DNA of 64,000 nucleotides from Termitomyces sp. T153 (taxonomy: Eukaryota > Basidiomycota > Agaricomycetes > Agaricales > Lyophyllaceae): positions 124,001 to 188,000 of the forward strand of contig JACKQL020000038.1 in NCBI GenBank assembly GCA_018296165.2. Reading direction: 5' to 3'. The notes beneath the pieces are model-generated. The model had not been told where the DNA came from, made no database searches, and saw only the letters and a program-made list of their open reading frames with translations. The translations under genes were made by a program, and so were the position numbers. Below, in pieces: positions 10,889-22,000 of the stretch; the first letter of the stretch is position 1, and each line of letters starts with the position of its first letter.

Positions 10889-13543
10889 ATGGATTCAGAC
10901 CGCCTCAGCAGAGGATCAGAACGACATTTTCGAGACTCGACCCATCTCATTCCATCGGCGGGCTCAGGTGGCAAGGTGCTTCCATACGTAAGTTCTGTAA
11001 GCCTTTCCTGCTATATCACTCATATTTCTCTACAGAACCCTTGGTATATGTCATGGTTCGTTGTGTTGGGGACGCCATTCGTGATCTTAGCATTGGGCAT
11101 AGCGCTCGAGGTAGGAACGATAGTGTCGTCGGAGCGGGGCGGTGAGGATGTTTTAATGGAGGTGTTTGATAACTGCCGCTGACTATACAGCAGGTTTTAA
11201 GGTTCCACCAACGAATATTTTCCCTTTAGTTTCTCCTCAATTTCTCCTTGTGCGTATACCACTGAGTTCGTCTGAGTACGGCTACTCAAGACCTTTCATT
11301 ACAGTCTTTTGTACCTGTTGTGTGAGCGCGTCTTCTCAAGAACCATAAGGTAGCGTTTCAACGACCTCAACGATCTCTAGCATTATTGTGCCTCTTGCCT
11401 TCATGTGGAGAGAAATAGACTGGGTTGTGAGGTGGTTACAAGTATGTTGCCAGGAACTCTGAGTGAACCGTTCTGACCTGATCCAAGCCCTATATTCTCT
11501 TGTGGAAAGGAGGATCGCCCGCTGAAGAAAGTCTACTTCTCGATTATGTGCGGCATCCTCCGCAGTTCCTCGTTTATTGTTCTCTTATTTGTTGATAGAT
11601 CATGCTTGGGTATTTATCTAATCTCTTTGCTCAAGTTTCCTGAATTCGACAAAACTGGTAGCCCCTTTTTGGGACTGTTTCGAGCTTCAAAGTACAAGCA
11701 TCGAATTGTCTTCTGGTCTTCAGTCACGGCACTTGCAACCTATTTTTTCCAAACTTTTGGTACGAGTAATTCCTAGAATCTTGGAGCTTGAAAGCCACGC
11801 ATTGACTACAGAACCTAGCTGGAAGCATTTTCCAGCTTCGACAAAAGGAACAAGACTATTGTACGGTATCTTCACCTTCTAATTCGATCACCTTATTGAT
11901 GTTTTCGTAGCGATTTCCGTCACTAGTATCAAGGACCTAGGACTCATACCGGATGTCAACCAGTTGAACGCCTTCGTCGCAGCTGCCGGGTTTGCTGAAG
12001 CCGCTGTTTACCAAAGCCTCCCAGATCCTCCATTCATTTCTAAAGGGTGGGCCGTAGCTCAATTCACGGTTAGCGGCCTTGATTGTTGTTCACAGTGACT
12101 TTTGTTTACCTTTCTGTCTCGCAGCTTCCCACTGACCCTGGACTCAACGGGACAGTGTCGACCAACACTACTGGTATTCAGACTGCAATAAATTGTGAAA
12201 ATCCTGTAAATACCAGTCTCAATACGACAAATCCAAATTCATTCGAACTTACCTCGCAATCCGTTGAAGGATGCACCGTCAATGTGACGTATGATCCAAT
12301 CGTAAGTTCTCACAAAACTTTGTGTTCTACGTTCTACCATGACATGCAGGTTTCCTCGATACAATTTGGTGTACTACCCGTATCATGCCCCGGTAGTTCA
12401 ACCAACATCACTTTGCAACCCGTTATGTTTTGGTTTGTCATTCGATGGGGTCTCAAGATACTTCAGGTTTTAATGCGTCCTCAGGTTCTTCCATAATAAG
12501 ACTGATGGTTCGCCTGAAGTGAAGACGGTCTTTTGTGCGCCTTCAATCAAGGCATACAATGTTATTGCATCGGTCAACCTCAACGACAGATCCCTTGCCA
12601 ATGTTGCTATAGAAAACGAACGCGTACCTTCCAATAATGTTACAGGAGATCCACTCGGTGGGCAGGCTTACAACGGGTCAGCCAGTCCACCCAGATCTTT
12701 ACTTTCTCGCTCATCGAAGTTGGAACAGGGTCATTTTCAATAATAGTACGAACCCATTCATTCAGGGTCGATCACTGGCAACAAAATCCAGCGTGTCAGG
12801 AGCTATCTTTCGTTTTGCCTCCCAGATGCCTGGTGGACCCCAATCATCATTTGATCTCCCCAATGGGTTCTTGGACATTACATCAATTGTTTATGTACGT
12901 TATCAGGGTCATTTTACATGTGTCCACTTTTACCTGGAAATGCTCTCTTGTCAGACCCAACATTTGTCTGTCGTCGCTAAGTCTATCTATTTCGTTGACG
13001 CCAATGCTACTCTACCTGCGAAAATGACTTCACTTGTTCCTATTCTATGGATAGAGTGCGTCTATCTCCTTCATCTATATATGCTTCCGAAAAGCTAACT
13101 CACTGGTTCCCTTCAGTCCCTTTCCTGCACATATATTAGCGTGGTCTCTTATCCTGGTCGGGTTCTTCGGCATAGTCCTCCAAGTCCTACATCAGCGCGA
13201 ACGGCGAAAAGTGCCTCTCACCACACCACCTGGGAGCATCGGTGCGGTAGTATCGTTAACAGCACGTTCTGGATTCGGAGAGCTCCTTCTTCCATATGAC
13301 GACGAAGCAGCACTGCATCGGAAGTTGAGGGGATTGACTTTCCGTTTGGACAGACGGACAGGTGCTATCGTAGCTGATGATGTCGAAATCTATGATCATA
13401 TTCTTGGCGCGGATGATGCAACCATTTCGCTCCTGGAACGAAGTCGCTCTCGGGATCAGACGATCTCTTTCGCTTCATCCACCGAATTAGCATCTCAGGC
13501 AGCTTCTGGCTATCCGCCTTGGAAAACACCCTACGATCGTTGA
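10889..13543 (+). CDS. DUF3433-like large membrane protein
   Basis: ATG 10,889 opens a short hydrophilic N-terminus. A helix follows (SWFVVLGTPFVILALGIALE), then a second membrane stretch (FVPVVIIVPLAFMWREIDWV) and the signature LQPYILLWKGGSPAEESLLLDY. A third helix follows SKYKHRIVFW, then a long, N-glycosylation-rich extracellular or lumenal region with motifs such as VEGCTVNVTYDP and FASQMPGGPQSSFDLPNGF, and a C-terminal helix near ILVGFFGIVLQVL. The cytoplasmic tail ends at TGA 13,541-13,543. About a dozen short introns are needed and all leave an open frame; the junction near 11,540-11,660 is the least certain. This matches DUF3433-type proteins, which are abundant in Agaricomycetes and of unknown role. 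Promoter and UTRs were not identified. Confidence 0.75.
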
Positions 13544-14450
13544 TATACGAAACATTTTGGCATCTGTCATGGACACTGTATGTATGTACATAGATTATAT
13601 CCTACTGTTGCGGTCTAGTTGAGTTATCGGATTTTGCGCATCTATTGCAAAACGACGCTTCCTTACTCTATTATTATACTTTTGAGGCGGAGAAGTAACT
13701 GTTGACGCCAACAAACCGAGATGACCGTGAGAAAGACAGGGAAATTTTGAAAAAAATTAGGGTCACTTACACCTGTCATGGAAAATGCGACATCTCAATA
13801 ACACAGCTGATTTTATTATTAGTACTGGTTGGATGTATAAAATATCTTGTCTCTATCAGTTTCGAATGTGTGAATCATACTATTATTTTGCACGCATGCC
13901 ATGCGTCACTCGTGAAAGCAGCCCTTGGTGGTGTCAAAGGTCAAAGGCCGAAGAGAAGCCCCACGACCAAGAAAATATGGTTAAGATCTTCGGTTCGGCA
14001 GCGGGAGATTGTCCGGATGATGATACACTCACGCGAACTTCGTTCGTCGGTGGAATCTTAACAAGGGATTAATGGAAGCATCTCGAGTCTCCGACTTCAG
14101 GCTAAAGACAGCCGGAGAAAACTGAAGGGGTAGTGAGTCGAGTATAACTGTTCTGCCAAAAAATGAAATGTAATTAAAACTGTTTCTTGCGCTTTTCCAT
14201 CCAGTACTAGACCAACATCGTCAGAATATATATTGAGTTCGGAATTATGGATCCAAGGAGGTACATAATCCTGCAGCAATGATTGGATGAGAGCTCCGAT
14301 AATCGCATCAAGGTTCGTTCTGGAGACTCAATATCAAATGTCAGGCTGACATACTTAAGATACATATATATGCATACTAGAGGAGCCGAATTTACTTCTT
14401 CGTGATGGCAGGCCCGGCGAACTATTGACGGCAAACTGGCAGAGCATTCA
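13544..14450. other. Intergenic, no gene seen
   Basis: About 0.9 kb between the DUF3433-like gene and the hydrophobin TATA box. It contains AT-rich downstream sequence and short open frames only, none with a recognisable product. Confidence 0.6.
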
Positions 14451-14457
14451 TATAAAG
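14451..14457 (+). promoter_or_regulatory. TATA box of the hydrophobin gene
   Basis: TATAAAG lies 63 bp upstream of the hydrophobin ATG, a normal distance for a strong TATA-driven promoter with a short leader. Hydrophobins are often among the most highly expressed mushroom genes, which fits. Confidence 0.6.
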
Positions 14458-14513
14458 CCCACAGTGTGCTGCGTTCTCCAGGATTCCCAGCTTGAGAAAT
14501 CTGCCCAAAAATT

Positions 14514-15129
14514 ATGTTTCTTCGCATTCCTGTTATATTTTCGCTGGCCTTGTTGGCGTTCACTATGCTTGTGTCCGCTACAACCATCATCACGAACACC
14601 GTTGTAAGTCTTGATTGTGTCTCATGTTATTACTTGGGTCGTTCATTCGATTTGGATCTAGCCGGCTCCAGATCCCACTTCGCCTGCTATGCCTGCAAGC
14701 CAGTGCCCTGCGGGACAGACCAAATGCTGTGAGGCCCTAGAACGCGTGAGTCCTGTCCTTATCCTGTGCTGTCCACGAGCCGTAAGTATATTGCTCTCAA
14801 CACTTGATGTATCCAGTCCAATGGAAGTGTCGTTGGCGTCATTCTCGGCTTGCTCGGCGTCGTACTCGAAGGAGTGGAGACCTTAGTGTGCGTATTTCTC
14901 AGTTGTCTCTTCAAAGAGCTTTTTTTATTGATTCCCTTTCAGCGGTATCCATTGTGTCCCAATCGATCTCTTGGGCCTTGGTCAGAATGACTGCCATAAT
15001 GAGCCTGTATGTTGTAGCGGTCAAGACTTTGTAAGTCCATCTTCTAAGGTTTGTACAACCAGCCTGATGAATGGAATTTAGAGTGGCCTCGTTACCATTG
15101 CTTGTGTGCCCATCAAAGTGAACCTTTGA
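14514..15129 (+). CDS. Class I hydrophobin
   Basis: Five exons (about 14,514-14,603, 14,662-14,745, 14,817-14,890, one starting near 14,942, and the last ending at TGA 15,127-15,129) encode a small secreted protein. The N-terminus is a hydrophobic signal peptide (about residues 1-22). The mature part has the eight-cysteine hydrophobin pattern: C-x6-CC in CPAGQTKCC, then single cysteines in GIHC and NDC, a second CC in EPVCCSGQ, and a last one in IACVPI. The hydrophobic loop SVVGVILGLLGVVLEG separates the third and fourth cysteines. The spacing is class I rather than class II. Such proteins self-assemble into rodlets on aerial hyphae and fruit bodies. Introns are 55-71 bp. Confidence 0.92.
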
Positions 15130-15824
15130 TAGGCCTTCCGTAGAAAAAATTGACTGGCCCTTTTACCGACATTGGAAAGATTCGACAAGGTTCCATAGCC
15201 CTTTTAGATCTTTTCTAAGACATTCGTAGAATTTATGGTTTCATGGGCTCTGCCAGACTATGTCATGATTTCATTGATAATAGAAGAATTGGCTTGACAA
15301 TATCATTCGGCCCATAGTTGAACAAATTGGAAACCGGTACACGCTTGGAGGATGATGGTTGTCATCTAGTCCTTCACAAGTCAACAGATTTACAGCTCGG
15401 GAAGGGCAGAAAGTTCGTTGATTTTTACCTTGTGAGTTAACTTCAGTTGGTGTTGCGCTCAACGTGGGATTGTATGTAGTTATTGAATACGAGTTAAGTT
15501 GGCGCGTGCATAATGCAGCTAAAGGCAAGGGGGCGCCACTCGGAATGTGAATCTGGGTTCGAAATTTCAAGTTCACCCTCTGCCCGAACCCTTCCTCATT
15601 TTCTTGTCTTCGTGTCTGATCACCCTCCCCCTGCACGACCATACCCGTCCTTATTTCTTAAATCTTGATGTGAGTACTGATTTCCATTGGTCTGATGTTT
15701 TGCGTCGCGACTTTCTCGATTTCGTGGTGCAAAATGTGCCACGACACGCGAATCAGGTCGCGTTTCTTTGTCGTACCACTTTCACGTATCTGTGCTGGCA
15801 ACCACTGACGCCTTTACTTCTAGC
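15130..15824. promoter_or_regulatory. Beta-tubulin promoter and leader region
   Basis: About 0.7 kb with no gene. Pyrimidine-rich tracts around 15,575-15,640 resemble the CT-rich start regions of highly expressed fungal genes. A possible 5' UTR intron runs from a GTGAGT near 15,669 to the AG at 15,822-15,823, one base before the start codon. The leader intron is inferred only from these consensus sites. Confidence 0.45.
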
Positions 15825-17677
15825 ATGCGTGAGATTGTCCATCTCCAGACAGGCCAGGTATACGTCTTTTTAATACGTGAGCTGTGCTGTTACTGATATC
15901 TGGGGTATTGTGACGCTAGTGTGGTAACCAAATTGGTGTGTTCCAAATCTCCTGTGTTGATTCGTATTCTGATTACATTTCGCCTTCTGCCAAGGTGCCA
16001 AGTTCTGGGAGGTCGTTTCTGATGAGCATGGTATCGGTCCCGATGGCTTATACCAGGGGAATAACGATATTCAACTTGAGCGCATCTCGGTCTACTACAA
16101 TGAGATCGGTGCCAACAAGTATGTTCCTCGTGCCGTCTTGGTTGATCTAGAGCCTGGTACAATGGACTCCGTTCGATCTGGCCCTCTTGGGAATCTTTTC
16201 CGTCCTGACAACTTTGTCTTTGGACAAAGTGGTGCTGGCAACAACTGGGCGAAAGGACGTGCGTATCCTTCCGATTCTGATCTTGCTATGGTGCTGATAC
16301 AATTGTTAGACTACACTGAGGGCGCCGAGCTCGTTGATTCTGTACTTGATGTTGTTCGTAAGGAGGCTGAGGGAACCGACTGCCTTCAGGGTAAGTCTTG
16401 TGATCAAGACTAGAAGGGTCGTTGTTGACGCGTTGTATGCATATAATAGGTTTCCAGATTACCCATTCACTTGGTGGAGGAACCGGTGCTGGTATGGGTA
16501 CCCTTTTGATCTCCAAGATCCGTGAGGAGTATCCCGACCGAATGATGTGTACATATTCCGTCGTACCCAGTCCCAAAGTATCCGATACTGTTGTTGAGGT
16601 ACACATTTTCATACTGCGCTGCGATCGTCACTCATATTTAATTTCCAAGCCGTACAACGCGACACTTTCCGTCCACCAGCTTGTTGAGAACTCCGACGAA
16701 ACTTTCTGCATCGATAACGAAGCTCTTTACGATATTTGCTTCCGAACTCTCAAACTCTCCACACCCACATACGGTGACCTTAACCACCTTGTCTCCATCG
16801 TTATGTCTGGCATCACGACCTGCTTGCGTTTTCCTGGTCAGCTCAACTCCGATCTGAGGAAATTGGCTGTCAACATGGGTAAGTCTACTGAGTCCCCAAC
16901 CGCGCTTTTGCTGATATCAACTCTCTTTAGTTCCCTTCCCTCGTCTCCACTTCTTCTTGACTGGTTTTGCTCCTCTTACTGCCCGGGGTAGCCAGCAGTA
17001 CCGCGCCGTCACCGTTCCTGAGCTCACACAGCAAATGTTCGATGCTAAGAACATGATGGCCGCTACTGATCCTAGACATGGTCGTTACCTTACCGTACGT
17101 CAAAACTTTTTTTAAAACCTTATCTTATCCTTTTTGTACTGCATGACTCAAAGATATTCTGCAGGTTGCTGCTGTCTTCCGTGGTAAGGTTTCAATGAAG
17201 GAAGTTGAGGAGCAGATGCAGAACGTCCAGAGCAAGAACTCTGCCTACTTCGTGGAGTGGATCCCCAACAACGTCCAAACCGCTCAATGTGACATTGCTC
17301 CCCGTGGCCTCAAGATGGCTGTCACCTTCCTCGGTAACTCTACCGCTATCCAGGAGTTGTTCAAGCGTGTCAGTGACCAGTTCACTGCCATGTTCAAGAG
17401 GAAAGCCTTCTTGCACTGGTACACCCAGGAGGGTATGGACGAGATGGAGGTTTGTTATGACTGTTGAGTTTTTCGAGGAATGTTTGTTGATGCCGTTCCA
17501 GTTCACGGAAGCAGAGTCGAACATGCAGGATTTGGTCGCTGAATACCAGCAATACCAGGATGCCACGTACGTCTGAACTTTTTGTCGTGGCTTGTTCTTT
17601 CAGCTGATCCACTTCTCTGTAGCGCTGAGGAGGAGGGTGAATACGAGGAGGAAGTTGTAGGAGAGGAGGAGCAGTAA
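15825..17677 (+). CDS. Beta-tubulin
   Basis: Ten exons (15,825-15,857; 15,920-15,935; 15,995-16,258; 16,310-16,390; 16,450-16,598; 16,650-16,878; 16,931-17,094; 17,165-17,449; 17,502-17,566; 17,623-17,677) give an intact 446-residue protein. It begins with the MREI autoregulatory tetrapeptide, contains the tubulin GTP-binding signature GGGTGAGMG (about residues 140-148) and ends in an acidic tail. It polymerises with alpha-tubulin into microtubules. The residues linked to benzimidazole sensitivity are H6, Y50, E198 and F200, as in sensitive fungi, but position 165 is Cys and 167 is Tyr where ascomycetes have Ala and Phe. The second exon is only 16 bp. The dense intron pattern is typical of basidiomycete beta-tubulin genes. 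Confidence 0.97.
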
Positions 17678-19058
17678 TCTTCTTCAACCATCGTCATACC
17701 CTTGCATACCCCTCCAAAATATCAGGGCCCCTCGCTGTCTATGTCTGTCTTTTACTCTATCCTCGCAGCTACTCTATCGCACGCTTTTTACGACCTCCCT
17801 GGCTTTTTGAAATTTACTTTTGTGTATGTTCAACACATTTCAGTTCTGTTCATCCGGACTAGATCGTTCGACATTTGACTTAAGGAAGCTCTTACTATTT
17901 ATGGTGGCGAGATTCGCAGAATTTTGAGAAGTAAAATCACCTAGAACAGTTTATGATAAATCTATGTTTTGGCTTGTTCGGAAAGCCGTTGCGCCACCTA
18001 TGCTAAATGGACAGAACTTGCTGTCGAGCCTCAGGACTTCCTATGAATATCAATGATCTGAATGAGAGACACGGAAATTGAGACACGGAGATTGAAATCG
18101 GTTCCTGAAATCTGATACAAGCATTTCAATTCAACGAAGTACCATAGATCGGTAGGTTGGTAGGAAGTTTGATCCAGTGTCGAAAAGATTGCTTGTCTCG
18201 TCGCCATACTGGTAAACAGACAGCACTTTCCAGGTTGGGAAAAGATATACTGATACTGGCACCTACAACAGCCTTCTTCTGCGCTTCGACAAATCATATC
18301 AGATATGTCTTCTTGTCTGTTGACCGTGAGTTCGAGTGATCTGATACCGTAATCACTTGTCTTACTTGATGGCGGTTGAGTGCGAGAAGTACTGACAGCT
18401 GTGATGTTCAGCTGGCAGAAAGTATATCTATCGGGTGGGTTGATTCCTTCCTCAAACAGATATCTGGACCTGGAGCCTGAGACCTGAATGTTGAATTGTT
18501 GTACATATTTATGTATAGTGCAGGTGGGCACCGTGTCTCGGCGATTGTATTACGGATTGTATTACGTGTGAACGCGTGCAGATATAATTGCAGAGGAGCC
18601 ATCGACCATTTGAGACTTCGATGGATGAGATGGTAAGTGCACTTTTGAAACATTCACCATGTCCATCATGTCAAATCGTTGGCCTTTCCGCACGCACAAG
18701 TAGTTAGAGCGATAACCACTATTTTCAGTAACAAGCGTCCGGCTCAACACGGTCTGCACAAAAGGATCTTCTCCCGCAAACACCGGTTATTGACTTGATA
18801 GCATGAGTATGTGAACGAGAGAAATATTATGAATCTGTCAATTGTACAATCATGATGATGTCGGAGCTCTAAGTATGTTATTTTCGACAATTTCCATAAT
18901 GTTCCGAAATCCGATCACTCACACAGGGCCAAACAAAGAATTTTGCCTGGTCTAAAGATAGACAATTTTTTCCCTTCTCCTCTTCCTCTCCACTCGAAAC
19001 CGCCGATCCGAGTGGCGAGGAAGACGACATCTCCATTCGACCAATAATTATTACCACC
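17678..19058. other. Intergenic between beta-tubulin and URA2-type gene
   Basis: 1.4 kb. Holds the beta-tubulin 3' region and the promoter of the next gene. A 166-codon open frame on the minus strand (18,031-18,531) has no recognisable domain and I do not call it. A long pyrimidine-rich run (about 18,960-19,000) lies just before the start of the next gene. Confidence 0.55.
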
Positions 19059-22000
19059 ATGACCAAATCTGTCGCTGCTGCTCAAGTTGCTCCCGTTGCT
19101 CCCATTTTATCTCGTTCTCCAAGTACTGCTAACCTTCTGGCACCACCTGTTTCTGCCTCCATCGTCGCTGATGGCGTTGAGCAAATAGAGGGTGTTCTAG
19201 AGCTCGCGGACGGCTCTGCTTTCCGAGGATTTAGCTTTGGTGCTGAAGGGAAGAGCGTTTCAGGCGAATGTGTTTTTCAAACCGGTATGTCGGTCCAGGC
19301 CAATGTATGGCCTTGGTCTTACGCGTCGAAATAGGTATGGTCGGATACACAGAATCCTTGACCGATCCTTCGTATGAGGGCCAGATCTTGGTGTTGACAT
19401 ACCCGTTGATTGGTAACTATGGTGTCCCTGAACGCCCAAAGTCTCTCGAGACTCTTCCGGCTGAGTTCGAGTCTTCGCGAATTCATATCGCAGCACTTAT
19501 TGTCGGATACTATTCCGATAACTTCAGTCACTTCCTCGCTAGCTCCTCACTCGGCGCATGGCTAAAAGAAAATGGCATTCCTGCTCTTTTTGGCGTGGAC
19601 ACGCGCGCACTTACGAAAAAGATTAGAGAAAAGGGCTCCATGCTCGGCAAAGTCCTCGCACGAAATTCAACCGGCTTTTCCAGCCGGCCAAACCCTCTCC
19701 TTCAATCACTTTCCTCTCCCTCCACTTCCCCCACTCCCTACTCATGGCGCGAAGAATTCATTGACATTCCTTTCGTCGACCCGAATCAGATCAATCTCGT
19801 CGCTGCCGTATCTATCACGGCTCCCCGCTTGTACAAGCCGACAGCAGCGATGAAGCTTCATCCGTCTGGACGTCCTTTACGCGTCCTCGCACTCGATGTG
19901 GGCATGAAATACAACCAGATTCGATGCTTCATCAACCGCGGTGTGGAACTTAAGGTTGTCCCATGGAATTATGATTTCCTCTCTGACCCCGAACCTTACG
20001 ACGGACTTTTCATTTCCAATGGACCTGGTGACCCTACTATGATATCAGAGACAGTGGAACGCATTGCGAAAGCCATGAAGAAGGCGGATACGCCGATATT
20101 CGGTATTTGCCTCGGTCACCAGTTGATGGCGCTGGCCGCCGGTGCCAAGACGTCTAAAATGAAGTACGGAAACCGCGGTCACAACATACCGTGCACCGAC
20201 GCGCTCTCCGGACGGTGCTACATCACGAGTCAGAATCACGGTTATCAAGTTGACACGTCCACCCTTCCCTCAGGCTGGAAGGAGCTCTTCCGTAACGCCA
20301 ACGACGAGAGTAACGAGGGTATTCACTGCCTCGACAAGCCCTTCTTCTCTGTCCAATTCCACCCCGAATCCACTCCCGGTCCTCGCGACACAGAGTTCCT
20401 CTTCGACGTCTTCCTTCAAAATGTTGCCGACTGTGCGGCTACGAAGTCACTTGTTCCTATCTCCATGCCTGGCGGCAAGAAAGAGGACAACGAGAGCCGT
20501 GTTCCGCGCGCTAAGGTGTCCAAAGTGATCATCCTTGGTTCTGGTGGTCTCTCTATCGGTCAAGCTGGTGAATTTGACTACTCTGGTTCACAAGCAATCA
20601 AGGCTTTGAAGGAGGAGGGCATCTACACTATCATGGTTAACCCTAACATTGCCACCATTGCCACCTCGAAAGGCTTGGCGGACAAAGTCTACTTCCTTCC
20701 TGTGACGCCCGAATTTGTTCGCAAGATCATCAAGTTTGAGAAGCCTGACGGTATCTATGTCACCTTTGGAGGTCAGACGGCTCTCAATGTTGGTATCAAA
20801 CTCAAGGATGAATTTGCGGAGCTGGGAGTGCAGGTGCTGGGTACCCCCATCCAGACGATCATCACCACCGAGGATCGTCAACTCTTCGCCTCTGCCATGG
20901 AGGAGATCGGAGAGAAATGCGCTGAGAGTTTTACCGCGACCAACCCCGATGATGCCGTTTCTGCTGCGCGCACTATCGGGTTTCCTGTCATTGTCCGTGC
21001 TGCGTACGCTCTTGGAGGTCTCGGATCTGGATTTGCTCAGGACGAGGCTCAGCTACGTGCGCTTTGTAGCAAGGCGTTCGCGACGAGTCCCCAGGTGTTG
21101 GTCGAGAAGAGTATGAAGGGCTGGAAGGAGATTGAGTACGAAGTTGTCCGTGATTGTCGCGATAACTGCATTACAGTTTGTAACATGGAGGTGCGTGTCG
21201 CTATCTTATCCCAATGGGTGAGAGGGAATACCCATTTCACCTCCAGAACTTCGATCCCCTTGGTATTCATACTGGTGACTCGATTGTCGTGGCACCCTCC
21301 CAGACGCTCTCGGATGCGGATTACAACATGCTCAGGACCACAGCTATCAACGTCATTCGCCATCTCGGTGTCGTTGGAGAATGTAACATTCAGTATGCCC
21401 TCAACCCAGACTCACAGGAATACTGCATCATCGAGGTAAGACTGGTCAGGGCTTTCAACATTTCTTCCCTGACAATTGGTCATAGGTCAATGCTCGTCTC
21501 TCTCGTTCGTCTGCGCTCGCCTCGAAGGCTACCGGATATCCTCTGGCGTTCATCGCAGCCAAACTTGGTCTTGGTATTCCTCTGAATGAGATCAAGAACT
21601 CCGTCACGAAGGTCACTAGCGCCTGCTTTGAACCCAGTTTGGATTACTGCGTCGTTAAGATTCCTCGCTGGGATCTGAAGAAGTTCAACCGTGTGAGCAG
21701 ACTCCTGAGCAGCAGCATGAAGAGTGTCGGAGAAGTTATGAGTATTGGGAGGACGTTTGAAGAGACGATTCAGAAGGCGATTCGAGCTATTGATGACCAG
21801 TTCGCTGGGTTTGCCAAGGTAAAGTCTCATGTGTTCTATGTACAAGTTGCGCTTACGAAGATTGATTTCAGAATGACTACGTAGAGGATATCGATACCGA
21901 ACTCTTGAACCCAACCGACAAGCGTATCTTCGCCATCTCCACTGCATTCCATCGAGGCTACAGCGTTGACAAGATCTGGCAGATGACCAACGTTGACAAG

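Noticed and set aside
18031..18531. A 166-codon minus-strand open frame between beta-tubulin and URA2
   Set aside because: No domain, no splice continuation and atypical composition; chance open frame is the simpler explanation.
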